Assembly: GCF_000143415.4 (NCBI RefSeq)
Contig: NW_003314416.1
Span: forward strand, 191,332 to 255,331
Source: Selaginella moellendorffii
Lineage: Eukaryota; Streptophyta; Lycopodiopsida; Selaginellales; Selaginellaceae
Direction of reading: 5' to 3'
Length of the DNA: 64,000 bases
Below, in pieces: positions 12,121 to 21,062 of this stretch; within the stretch, counting starts at the first letter, position 1; each line of letters begins with the position of its first letter. The position numbers were made by a program, and so were the translations under genes. A model generated the notes under the pieces. The model saw nothing but the letters and a program-made list of their open reading frames with translations, was not told where the DNA came from and searched no databases.

Positions 12121-12122
12121 GT

Positions 12123-12145
12123 AAGCTCTATTTCGTTAAAGTGGG
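12123..12145 (-). repeat. Inverted-repeat arm, right (copy 1)
   Basis: This is the partner of 4856-4878. It reads AAGCTCTATTTCG...GTGGG and is followed by AATTGTCATTATCCCAC, which partly repeats the arm. In copy 2 it is at 50650-50670. Confidence 0.85.
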
Positions 12146-12564
12146 AATTGTCATTATCCCACTTGTAAAATAAGGTTTCCAAACCTTTATATAGTATATA
12201 AATATAACAAAATTCAACTGCATTGAGGCACATGCCATTTTATTTTAAACAAGGAAATGTCTACTCAATCACTTCTCCTCCCCCTGCCACTGCTTCACCT
12301 CTCTCTTCTCCTTGTCATCGTCGTCCAATTTCTTTCCATCCTTTTAATATTGGCTCAGTTGCTCCGAGTCTAGGTGGAGCCCAAGTCCCCATTCAATCTT
12401 TACTTTCCCCTTATTAATAAAACAACTTCGTAGACTTCCAATAACATGCTGTAACACTTCTAGTATAATGCAAATCCTCTCAAAGAATTGTCTTTTAATA
12501 TTAATACAATGGCATGGAACCCCATGCCATAATAAGTTACATTTTTAAATAAATACATGCCATC
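12146..12564 (-). other. 3' UTR / downstream region of gene B (copy 1)
   Basis: This region lies downstream of the gene B stop. It contains one of the best palindromes at 12509-12530 (core GGAACC instead of GGCC) and AT-rich stretches. No reading frame is supported. Confidence 0.55.
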
Positions 12565-13427
12565 TCAGACTGTTATTTTTTGCCTCCAACGCCTATACAA
12601 TAATCTTGGAATTTCATCACTCTCCACACTATCAGGATTTAAACCCAATAGTAATGCCATCTCTTCTCTAATACGTCCACGCTCATGTTCAACGGTCGAA
12701 GAACCCATCCGGTTGAGCAGATTATGGAGATGCGGATAGTGCTTGGCTAGACAATATACATGCCATAAATGATGACTGATGTCTGTCCGATCAAATGGCT
12801 TCTGATATACCGTTCCATTTGCCATTTGGTTGATTTCTGCAGCCACCTCCTGGACTGGCCGGTTCTCTATCACCATCGCTCCAAGCCATTTTGCAAGGTC
12901 CCCCAGAACATACGGTTTCTTCTCCCTAGTTTCCATACTGCAAGAGATGGGGTGCACTGCATATGTGTGCGTGTTCGTTGCAGTTTTAATCGGCGAGTCA
13001 TCGATGATGAGGATTTCACTTGACCTAGCAGTCCGGTTCATCACTACAGCCTCTGGCTTGACGAAGATGGGCTTGCTACCCCTCACATGGACCATAGTCA
13101 AGCAATCCTCCTGCGTTAGGAGAAAGTCAAATGGTAATATTACTCGCGTCTGATCGTGCATCATCTGTAGCAACGTTAATGCATTGTGGCGCATCATGGA
13201 TGTCCAAACTCCCAATTGCAAATTGAACCCGGCCCTCTGTTTTAAGTGTCGCATGGTCATTATTAGATCCCGCAGTTTCTCCCGTGTGATTAATGTGAAT
13301 CTGTCTCTTTTGACCAACTTGCGACCGTAGGCTTTGGAGGGTGCAGTGACATTCGAGGACGAGCCACGCTCATGGGAGAAAAGGACACCGTTCAGATAAA
13401 AAACGATACAGTACCTTCGCCGTGACT
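12565..13427 (-). CDS. Gene B terminal exon: FCP1/NIF-like pseudophosphatase domain
   Basis: About 287 aa encode a HAD-superfamily FCP1 homology domain. Motif I reads IVFYLNGVLF (13407-13379), where the plant FCP1-like family has a DLNG-type motif. The nucleophile Asp is Tyr, so catalysis is unlikely. Motif II, LGVWTSMMRHNA, keeps the Thr, and motif IV, ILIIDDSPIKTATN, keeps both Asp. Active members dephosphorylate proteins such as the RNA polymerase II tail; this one more plausibly binds. The C-terminal helical part (YPHLHNLLNRMG...LLYRRW) is unassigned. The exon begins after a 47-nt intron with acceptor CATTTCAG. Confidence 0.65.
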
Positions 13428-13474
13428 CTGAAATGAAATGCGTCAGCATAAAAAATGGTACAAGTCAATTTTAC

Positions 13475-14062
13475 CATCTACAATATTAGCGAATGGTGCT
13501 CCCGATGGTCGTTGAGAGGGTTTTGGTCGAGGAAACGTGAAGGGCGGAAATACTCTCCTCTGCAATGTGGGGTCAATCGCATCCGATGGCGTGTGGGCAC
13601 ATGCCATTTCAGCTGTAGACTCTGGTACAACTGGCTCAACAGTGGCATGGGGTGGTTCCGATGGCGTGTGATCACACGCCATTTCAGCTGGTGCCTCCGT
13701 TGGCAAGGTGGACATGACCGAACAGGCAGCAGGGGCGGTGTAGGGAGGTTCCAACGGCGCGTAGTCAGACGATTGGGCACACGTTGAGTCCGTTGGAAAT
13801 GAGGATACGACCGGCTCGGCGGCTGGGGCGGCCTCATGCGGGTCCAATGGCGCCTGGTCACCGTCAGTTGGATACGTGGACAAGATTGACTCAGTGGTAT
13901 GGGAAGCATCAAGTGGAGCGTGGTTAGCTTGCTTGGCGTTGATATGGATAGTAGCCTCCACCAGCTCTGATGACTCTTGCAGGCAAGTAGAGTCCACTGG
14001 CGGATCCATATGCATGTCCAAATATCTCCCTTCGATTGAGATGGTATCCTCCCTACTGGCTA
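13475..14062 (-). CDS. Gene B exon 10: Pro/Ser/Thr-rich linker with internal repeats
   Basis: The exon encodes 196 aa of low-complexity linker with a degenerate repeat of about 27-30 aa (PTEAPAEMACDHTPSEPP, ESTAEMACAHTPSDAIDP, PTDSTCAQSSDYAPLEPP). Two near-palindromes (13586-13607 and 13661-13682) lie inside the exon and encode the EMAC(A/D)HTPS parts, so here the palindrome has become coding sequence. No domain is recognised; it is probably a disordered tether to the FCP1-like domain. Confidence 0.55.
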
Positions 14063-14266
14063 CTAAAAACAAACTCATTAGCACATTGAATCGACTATAC
14101 TGTATTTACCATCAACTGCTATTGAGGAACTAGGACCGATATCACTTGGGCGCACTGCTGATTCTGAAGGATTGGACATACGTTTCGACCCTTGCTTGGC
14201 ACTATCCTTCCTCGACACTAAAGGCTAGAGTTTGTATCTTAATTCAACTGAATAATCTCTACTTAC

Positions 14267-14281
14267 CATTTGCTTTGCGAC
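14267..14281 (-). CDS. Gene B exon 8: 15-nt microexon
   Basis: This fifteen-base exon (GRKAN with its neighbours) lies between a 57-nt intron (14282-14338) and a 49-nt intron (14218-14266). Its acceptor is CCATGTAG and its donor AATG|GTAAGT. Phase is kept on both sides. Confidence 0.5.
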
Positions 14282-14338
14282 CTACATGGACAATGTTAGA
14301 AATGGTAAAAGGTTAGGAATGGATGTACTATTATTTAC

Positions 14339-14890
14339 CTGATGGTTTGTCTTGTATGACCTTCCTCCACTGCTCTTTGGCCACCTCAGGCTGGCCATCG
14401 TCGTCATCATCGTCGTCGTCGTTATTGTGATCGTCACCATTGTGAGGACCATCCAAGTCCTCTTCGTCCTCCTCTTCTTCGTCCTCCTCTTCTTTGTCCT
14501 CCTCTTCGTCCTTCTGCTCTTCCTGCTCATTATCTTTCTCTGGCTCCTCATCCCCCTCCTGCATTTCTTCCATAGGCTGCTCAGGCTGGATGGCTTGTTC
14601 TTCCAGGACCATCTTGGGAAAATCATCTGGCCGAGTCTCCATCTCAAAATACAAGACATCCATAGCCTGTTTTAGTGCGTGACCTAGGACCGTATCCTCA
14701 CCCGACTGTCTTAACATGGTTTCTGCACGTTCTTGCACCCTTCGAAGAGGACGAGATGAGAAAAACGTGGCCTTGACTTGAAAAGCATCCCTCATCCATT
14801 GTACCTCTCCATTGAGATTGGGGAAGGGGAGTCCGCCATAGGAATCTAAGTCAGGAGGTGGTGACTGGCTGCTTTCACTCAGCCCTTGAT
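14339..14890 (-). CDS. Gene B exon 7: acidic region
   Basis: A 184-aa exon. The first half (NLNGEVQWMRDAF, RRVQERAETMLRQSG, LKQAMDVLYFEMET) looks helical. The second half is almost pure Glu/Asp/Lys followed by a poly-Asp run. Such acidic tracts are common in nuclear and chromatin proteins, but no domain is recognised. Confidence 0.55.
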
Positions 14891-14937
14891 CTGCAATGAA
14901 TGGCATGAGCACACACGCCATAACCGCGAGGCATTAC
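14891..14937 (-). other. 47-nt intron of gene B with palindrome
   Basis: The donor is GATAG|GTAATG and the acceptor CATTGCAG, in frame (KMI | DQGLS). The palindrome is at 14900-14921, immediately before the acceptor. Confidence 0.75.
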
Positions 14938-15081
14938 CTATCATCTTTTCGTTGCCCTTCTTCCTTTTCGAATCAAACGCCTCTGATCCCGACGACTGTC
15001 CAACGTGCTTTCGCTTTTTATGACCACTGTCAGTTTGAGCTTGGCTGGTGCTTGCCTGTTTTGCCTTTGAAGAAGTGTCTC

Positions 15082-15130
15082 CTGCAAGGAATGGCATGAG
15101 ACCACACGCCATTGCAAATATAATTTGTAC
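15082..15130 (-). other. 49-nt intron of gene B with palindrome
   Basis: The donor is GGAG|GTACAA and the acceptor CCTTGCAG, in frame (KKG | GDTSS). The palindrome is at 15091-15112, ending close to the acceptor. Confidence 0.75.
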
Positions 15131-15220
15131 CTCCTTTTTTCCTATTGCTTGTCTGTTTGTCCTTCTTCGACGCGCCACTAGTGCGCTTTTCAGTCCTCAT
15201 GTCTGAATATTCACAACGAT

Positions 15221-15258
15221 CTATAATCAAAATGGCGTGAGGCCTCATGTGACCTTAC
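15221..15258 (-). other. 38-nt intron of gene B, mostly palindrome
   Basis: The donor is CAAG|GTAAGG and the acceptor GATTATAG. Removing it keeps the frame (PAQ | DRCEYSD). The palindrome (15232-15253) is 22 of the 38 bases. This is near the lower limit for a plant intron, so RNA support would be needed. Confidence 0.6.
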
Positions 15259-15345
15259 CTTGTGCAGGTTGTGAGCTCGGCCCAACATGGGTATCTTCAA
15301 CAGTAGCTGTTAACGCCGTTTCAGCATCTGGGGGTGGCCACGCTC

Positions 15346-15395
15346 CTGCATACAGAGCTTATGAGATAACATTTAAACTTAAAGTGCGTACTCAC
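15346..15395 (-). other. 50-nt intron of gene B without palindrome
   Basis: The donor is CCTG|GTGAGT and the acceptor TGTATGCAG. It is AT-rich and lacks the palindrome, showing that short intron length in this gene does not depend on it. Confidence 0.7.
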
Positions 15396-16748
15396 CAGGT
15401 TCGCAGAGAAGATACTGTTTTTCTTTGGCAATTGTAATTATATGCTCCATTGAAGTCACCTCTTCAATGGAGTTTGTCACCGCAACACACAGGACACCCT
15501 TGAATAGTGCGGCTCGAAAGAATTGTCCGCCGCAGTTGTACTCGACAACGCATTTGCCCTTGGAGTCGGAAGCAGCTATTGCGTTGAAGACCCAGCTGAG
15601 CATTTCCCATGCTGCACCTGGAGCTTTCTCTGGATTCGAAAGCTCTATAGCCGTCTTCAGTTCGTCAGGCACGGGTAAATTGACCTCCCTCAGATCAATT
15701 CGATCGGCCTTGTCGAATGAAGCTGGGAAGTCACTCCAGTCCCACTCTGCTGTAGGACCAATAACAAGGGCGAGTGTGAAGATGCGGACATTCGTCGGTA
15801 TCTTCTTCTTAGCCATTATCCCATGGATCTCTTGCATCTCCTTGCCTTTCAACTGAGCCTTCACCTCGTTCAAGGCCTTCCAGAACTTGTGATAGGATTC
15901 GGAGTCATAGATCATATAGTGGACTGAAGATTCCACCTCCGCAAGTCCCACCATTAAGTCAATGATGGAGCTGACTTCGTCTGCATGAGTGATCTCCTTG
16001 TTTGTGAAGTCCATCACACAAAAGATGTTCTTGACCTGCTCATCTCCGCGGGAAACGATGCTCCTCCACCTTTGATCCTCATCCAAATTCACATATACCC
16101 GGTAAGGTTCTCGATAGGCCTCTGCTGCGGGGTCGAGCTGTTTCTGAAGCCGGCGGTCGACATCCCTCTTAATGAAATTTGGATGTCGCATCCAACGACC
16201 GGCATCAGCCCACGCCTGCCCTCTCCCTCGTCCAACTTCTCAGCTTTACTTTTCGTGGCATCCCGCAGCAGATCGATGAACTTGGGGGCCCCCTTCACGT
16301 AGTCGTCGATGTCTTCATTTGACAACTCCAGCTCTTCCATCATCTCTTGCGTGGTGTCGATGCTCACCCTCTCCACGGCCACTTGCTCGAAGATCCAATC
16401 CTTCAATAGCGCACGAGCTCTCAGAGTCGTGCACAAGTCCTCGTATGTCACAATATGGCCGGGAGTCATTTTGGTCTTATTGAAGACTACCTCACCACGT
16501 AGAAGAGCATTAGCCACTGTCAGAAGGTCGTCATCGTCTAGAGACCGTGAGAAATGCAAGGCGTTGAGCTTCAAATCATTGGGCTTCCGGCCGTCCTCCA
16601 CACCCATTGAGTTTAGCAACTCCCCATCATGGTACCTCCTCAGCACATCTACCCATTTGTCAAAAACAACTTTTGTCGCGAGTAGAATGTTATGGATGCT
16701 GAGTGTGTCATTGACCCCCAGTGTTTTCAAGAGAAGACTCGAGAATTC
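15396..16748 (-). CDS. Gene B exon 3: 451-codon unassigned globular region
   Basis: The frame is open from EFSSLLLKTLGVND to YLLCEP apart from one frameshift near 16205, where a single base appears to be lost. Predicted features include helical segments (SIHNILLATKVVFDKW, LTVANALLRGEVVF) and a mixed alpha/beta part (VRIFTLALVIGP, FFRAALFKGVLCVAV). I do not recognise the family. Confidence 0.55.
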
Positions 16749-16802
16749 CTGCAATGGAAATGGCGTGAGGCCACATGCTATGCCACATGCAACGAGGCTT
16801 AC
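16749..16802 (-). other. 54-nt intron of gene B with palindrome
   Basis: The donor is GCAG|GTAAGC and the acceptor CCATTGCAG, with phase 0 on both sides (SAWQ | EFSS). The palindrome at 16760-16781 occupies 22 of 54 bases. Copy 2 preserves it at 52375-52396. Confidence 0.75.
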
Positions 16803-17121
16803 CTGCCAGGCGCTAGTTGCTAGTGCACGTCCTTGTCCTGGTTTTTGTGGCTTCTTCAGTTGAACCCAGAGCTTCCGTGTTCGTGCCAATGTCTCGTGCA
16901 GACCCGATTTGTAGCACGTTTCTTGCTTGACATTCTGCGCGTGGGAGATGTATATGATAGATCGGAGGGGCGAGTTGCCTTTTATCAGGCGGACAACTCT
17001 TGTCTTGAAGACTTTCTTCACCTCCTCGCCCACCATAATATCCACAACTATCTGTTGCATCGCCAAGCTAGAATGCTGCCCGGAGACGGCATAGAACCGG
17101 CATAGAACCGGAACTTACCAT

Positions 17122-17334
17122 TTGAAGCCGAATGGAGGCGTGACAATCGAGGCCGGACTCGCTGGTGAATGTGCACTGTGTGTGCAGCGGATCATAGCAG
17201 CAAGGCTACTCTGCCACTTACAGTTGGAGAGTGGCGCTGAAATCTCCCGGGACGGCAAGTGGGCTGCGTGTGGGTGGTGGAGTGGGCGGCGGAGTTGGCG
17301 GCGAAGTTACAAACTGGGTGTGTCTTGAAGTGGA
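17122..17334 (-). promoter_or_regulatory. 5' UTR and upstream of gene B (copy 1)
   Basis: This is the leader upstream of the ATG at 17121. It matches 53839-54048 in copy 2 closely, including GC-rich stretches with GGCGG and GTGGGCGG. No clear TATA box is visible. Confidence 0.45.
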
Positions 17335-17505
17335 CGCCGATGCACACGAGCGCGATGCGAGTGCGAGTGTGATGCAAGCGCGAGTGGACGCCGATGCACA
17401 CGAGAAACCTGTAGAGAAGGTAGATGAGCGCGAATGTGAGCGTGATCGCGAGTGGGAGCGGGATGCGAGCGCGAGTGTGCGAGCGCGAGTACGATGCAAA
17501 ACCTA
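17335..17505. repeat. GCGAG-rich subterminal-like repeat cluster, gene B side (copy 1)
   Basis: The plus strand carries many overlapping GCGAG(T/C)G words, with a duplicated block GTGGACGCCGATGCACACGAG (split here as GTGGACGCCG and ATGCACACGAG). Clusters of short repeats near element ends are where En/Spm-type transposases bind, so this could be a transposase-binding region, although no terminal inverted repeat was found. The copy 2 equivalent is about 54048-54240. Confidence 0.5.
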
Positions 17506-18160
17506 ACCTCACACGCGCGAAATGTCACGACGGTTGGTAATCCCGCCATGTCATCATTCCTCGGACTTGGGCGCCACCATTAATTTCTGGATCGCCGCGT
17601 GCATGCATGCACGTGAAATCCTAAGGAAATCCGCAACGTCATCATTCCTCGGACTGCATGCACGCGAAATCCAAAAGAAAGATCATGATTGGGATATCAT
17701 TTAATACCCTCGCTATATTTATACCATGCATAATTGGATATTCCAAAGCATCTTGTATTTCCAAAAATGCCAGATGTTCAGCTAAATAAAGAATGGTATA
17801 CAATGTCCTTCTTGATGACCCTGCAAAGAAGCATCTCAATCGGACACCACATGAGACCACACGAGCCTTACAATGTTTCAGGGGCATTTGCCATAGATCC
17901 GACCGTTATTTTGCTCCAAGATTTTACAGTTTGGTGTGCATTGACCTTTCCATCGACACTGCAAAGGGACATCACAATCAAATGCGGGACCACAAGAAAC
18001 TAACTTCACTAACTCTGGTTTCACCAAGATCTACGTAAGGAGTTATAAAATGAAAGGACCCTCTCTATTGAAATGTGTTTATGGTCCTAGGGGCATTGTG
18101 ACATATCAAAGGATTTTGTATCAAGTTCTGTATTTGCATGTTTATCAAACTACTGAATTG
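17506..18160. other. Intergenic spacer upstream of gene B (copy 1)
   Basis: No gene is supported. There is a local direct repeat (CATCATTCCTCGGACT at about 17551 and 17639, each followed by GCATGCA...CGTGAAATCC- or GCGAAATCC-like sequence). The target site GGTTTCACC at 18017-18026 is uninterrupted here but split by a Ty3 element in copy 2. Confidence 0.5.
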
Positions 18161-18164
18161 CTAA

Positions 18165-18187
18165 ACCCTAAACCCTAAACCCTAAAC
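18165..18187 (+). repeat. Interstitial telomere-like repeat (CCCTAAA), copy 1
   Basis: About 3.5 units of CTAAACC(C) repeat are present, with no other telomeric sequence around. Copy 2 has about 2.5 units at 63864-63880. It is too short to be a true telomere relic; it may be a telo-box-type promoter element for one of the diverging genes. Confidence 0.8.
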
Positions 18188-18880
18188 ATGTGGCCAATGC
18201 TGCGTGAAGAAAGATGCCCTTTCTGGGCAAATGCTGTAAGAGGCAGATGACGAGCAGATGTATCTCAGGCTAGCGAAGGGGACAAACGAAAGCTAGCTAT
18301 AAACATGACGGGATGCAAATAGATTACTAGGCTGGTCCTGCGAAAATCAAAAACCATAATTGAAAACATTGAAAATGCAAAAAGAAAGGTTTATAATATT
18401 TTTGAATTTTAAGCAACCAAAGGAATGCAAGTAGGGCATGTGTTTGTAAGTTTAAAAATGCCTCAACCACTTAAATTCCCAAGTAAATAAAGCTGTTTCT
18501 ATTTTTGGTACAGGTAAACTTTATAGCGTGTGGGCTCATGCAATTTTGAACCCAGAAATGCACCAAAAAATGCTCGACTAGCATTATTCTTTGAATGGCG
18601 TGTGGCCTTATATTGCCATAAATGGACATACACACACAGCATAATTATTCCTTTACATGGCGAATAATCTTGGCGCGGATTGCTGACATGGCATGGCAAA
18701 GTTAGAATCACTGACATGGCACAGCTGGATCGAGGCAAGGACATGATGTAACAAAGTTCAACGTCCGACAGCAAAGTCTAGAAGCTAATCAAGAGGAATC
18801 ATAAGATCTGGTTTGTCAGAGGATTTGATGTGACGTTCAAGCGTATGTTATTTTTGAATTCTCGAACTCATTCCTATCAT
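18188..18880. other. Spacer between tandem units
   Basis: No gene is visible. Palindromes occur at 18523-18544 and 18595-18619. The word CTGACATGGCA is present twice (near 18684 and 18712). The middle of this stretch (about 18259-18654) is missing from copy 2. Confidence 0.5.
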
Positions 18881-18949
18881 TTTTTTGCGCCGTGTTCTTG
18901 GTTCCGCTGAGCGCAGTGAGCGCTGCTTGTGTAAGCGGCGTTGTGAGTT

Positions 18950-19115
18950 GTGGTTTATGCGTCTACGAGTGGTTGCGGCATTGCGAGCGCCATTGCGAGC
19001 GGCAGTTTATGCGAGTGGCAGTTTGTGCGAGTGGCGCTACGAGCAGTTGCGGTGTTGCGAGCGGCGCTACGAGTAGTTGCGGTGTTGCGAGCGGCACTGT
19101 CTTTGGTGTGGCTAC
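18950..19115. repeat. GCGAG-rich repeat cluster, gene A side
   Basis: Tandem and dispersed TGCGAG(C/T)G(G/C)C words include two copies of a roughly 31-bp unit (GGCGCTACGAG... at about 19032 and 19063). They have the same orientation as the GCGAG words of the gene B-side cluster. Position 1 of the window starts inside the copy 1 equivalent. Confidence 0.55.
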
Positions 19116-19498
19116 CGCTTCCTCTTGATATTCGGCACTTGTGCTTCCTGGTATGTTCACCATGGAATGGCTTAGGACCACATTTAGAAATGGCATGGGG
19201 CCACATGCCATCTTGGGCCCTTGCAATTTCATGGCTAGTGTATTGTCATGTATGTTTTTACTTGCCTGCAGCTGTGTGTATATCAAGATGGCATGAGGGC
19301 TAATGCCATATTTGTGAATGCGAAATTTCACGTGGGTGTCATTAGCATGTTTGAATATCGGCATGTGGCCTCATGCTATTGATGTTTGAATAATGGCATG
19401 TGGCCTCATGCTATTGAGGTTGTTTGGTATGTTATGATTTAGGCCATTCTCCAATCATTTTTTGTATGGTTTTAACTTCTTTTCTGCACTTTCAGAAT
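19116..19498 (+). promoter_or_regulatory. Upstream region of gene A, copy 2, with four palindromes
   Basis: Palindromes lie at 19190-19211, 19288-19309, 19358-19379 and 19393-19414. The last two share identical flanks (about 30 bp), so a palindrome plus flank was locally duplicated; copy 1 keeps only one. The region ends in the TTTCAG acceptor at 19495. Confidence 0.6.
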
Positions 19499-21062
19499 GG
19501 CCTCCGCAAGTGCGACGTATGTTCCCTCTGTGGATTTTAAGAACCGTGCTATATAGATTCAGGCAAAGGTGTTTCTAAACAACCCCGAGGGGGAGGTGGT
19601 AGCTGAGGGCTTAGCCACAGTTGTCGATCCAAGAGATGCGGTTGCTAATCAAGAATTGGGCTGGGATGATATTGGAGTTGCGATTTTAGAGGTTGTTGAC
19701 ACAGAAAAAAACAGTCTGACTATTGGAAGCATTGTGCGGTGGAAATTGAGGCACTTAGTGTTTGAGAATGTGAAGGATTCACAATCAAACACCACTACAA
19801 CTGATGATAGAACATCTCTTCATGGGAAAAGAAAGTACACCTTCCTAAAGCACAGCTAAAGGGATCTGAGCAACGAACCGAAAAGGCAGAAAATGGCGAT
19901 GGAGGTTCGAATGGTCTCGACAGTTGCTTGTTGCAAGAGGAGGTGCTGTCAACATGCTGATTGGGATGGTATTGAAGAGGAGAGAGCAAGATACAAGACA
20001 TTGTCCTGGAAGGCAGCTTGCAATTTTGTGTATGAGGCATTACGGTCATCTGTTGATGCTTCAGAACATCAGGTGGGGGGCATGGTCTTCCAGAGGGGTT
20101 TGGTCTGCATGAAGGCATGGAGAATCATTTATGGAGTCCCTCGAACCACATTCTACAGAATCAAAACTGAGTTCGAGGAACAAAGGGTTCAACAGGCAGT
20201 CCATGGGAACAACGGTACTCACAAAACCAGGGGTCATGTTGTATATGGAGAGGCAATCTTCAAGAGGTTTGTCGAGACATGTAGCGAGCAGCAACCACAT
20301 AAAACCCGCCTCTTGGAAGATGGAACTCGAGACACCCAACGAGTTCTCCCTTCCATGTATACCAAGGGGGCCATATTGGAAGATGTGAATTGGGAACTCC
20401 AGAGTAATGGCTACAGGAAGCTGAGCCAATCTAGATTTAGTAGATTGTGGAGCAACAGGTTCAGGGATGTGAGTATAGGAAAGTACTCCAACTTTTCAAA
20501 GTGTGACGAGTGCACTGCTATCAAAATGGCTTTGTCGAAGAATTCTTGCATCGCTCAAGAGCAAGAGACGTTGGTTAAAAGGCGACTCTACCACAACATC
20601 GAGCAGAGAAGCTGCAGGACTGCATATTATTATAACAGGATTCTCTCCATGGAGAGACCTGACTCTTACCTTTGCATCATCCACGACAAAATGGACCAGA
20701 AAAAGATGTGCTTACCTCGACTCAATCCTGCCCCCAAGGCAATCTCTTCATCCATGCAGCTGCCTGTGTCTCTGTTTGGCATAATCGCTCATGGGCATGG
20801 TGCCCAGAACTATGGGAACTTTTTTGTACCTCTATGGGGTGGCGGGGGTGCAAACATGATGATTGCGTCCCTAGCAAAACACTTAAGGTCTCTGCAAAGT
20901 GCGCAGACTGAGCTGAACGGCCAACCCTTGCATAAGGCCCTTATCGATCAAACCCCATACAGGGTTCAGCTGGAGGAGGAGCAAAGGCTTGCAGTATCGC
21001 GTGGGGCCCCATGCCATCCTAGTGAATATGTTGGCCGTCAGATTGTAGGGTTATCACGTGAG
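19499..21062 (+). pseudogene. Gene A copy 2, 5' part (transposase pseudogene)
   Basis: The sequence follows gene A copy 1 but lacks about 245 bp after the first codons (join at 19504). It has TAG for Trp at 19554 and TAA for Gln at 19857. From 19893 the frame is open through the HDKMD motif. The LARD then interrupts it at 21063. Sequence continuity resumes at 28905. Confidence 0.85.

Larger units (their letters stand above)
4879..12122 (-). mobile_element. LINE-A, L1-type non-LTR retrotransposon, decayed
   Basis: Read on the - strand, this block runs ORF1 (about 12120-9850), an AP-type endonuclease (from 9566), the reverse transcriptase (about 8380-7325) and part of the post-RT region to 4879. 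Compared with the 49056-50649 copy it lacks the last part of ORF2 and the 3' UTR, so it is truncated at its 3' end. That is unlike the usual 5' truncation of LINEs. Stops and frameshifts are frequent, and a foreign insert lies at about 5399-6312. Confidence 0.85.
12565..17121 (-). pseudogene. Gene B copy 1: large multi-exon protein with C-terminal FCP1-like domain
   Basis: Eleven exons can be threaded. Exon 1 is just the ATG at 17121-17119 followed by GTAAG. The 5' part of exon 2 is deleted (join near 17080-17113, marked by a doubled CATAGAACCGG). Exon 3 is 16748-15396, exon 4 15345-15259, exon 5 15220-15131, exon 6 15081-14938, exon 7 14890-14339, exon 8 14281-14267 (15 nt), exon 9 14217-14110, exon 10 14062-13475 and exon 11 13427-12565. 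From exon 3 the frame is kept across every intron except for a one-base frameshift near 16205. The middle is acidic (exon 7, Asp/Glu runs) and Pro/Ser-rich (exon 10). No function is recognised for exons 2-10. With exon 2 from copy 2 the product would be about 1,660 aa. Confidence 0.7.
1..18952. repeat. Tandem unit, copy 1 (gene A / gene B module)
   Basis: Position 1 matches position 18955, and the sequence from there onward repeats the window start, so 1-18952 is one copy of a tandemly repeated module. It holds gene A (+), an inverted repeat, a LINE insertion, gene B (-) and a spacer. Exons, introns and UTRs correspond base for base to copy 2 with a few differences per hundred bases, judged by eye. 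The unit's true left edge lies outside the window. Confidence 0.85.

Noticed and set aside
14352-14682. Plus-strand Val/Leu/Ile/Phe-rich frame resembling a transmembrane protein
   Set aside because: It is the antisense of the Asp/Glu-rich exon 7 of gene B, which is supported by in-frame splicing.
18006-18026. CACTAACTCTGG as a CACTA-type transposon terminus
   Set aside because: No inverted TAGTG partner with matching sequence was found near the opposite side of the unit, so the terminus is unsupported.
18165-18187. Chromosome-end or fusion-point telomere
   Set aside because: There are only three to four units, they recur at the same spot in both tandem copies, and no subtelomeric sequence surrounds them.
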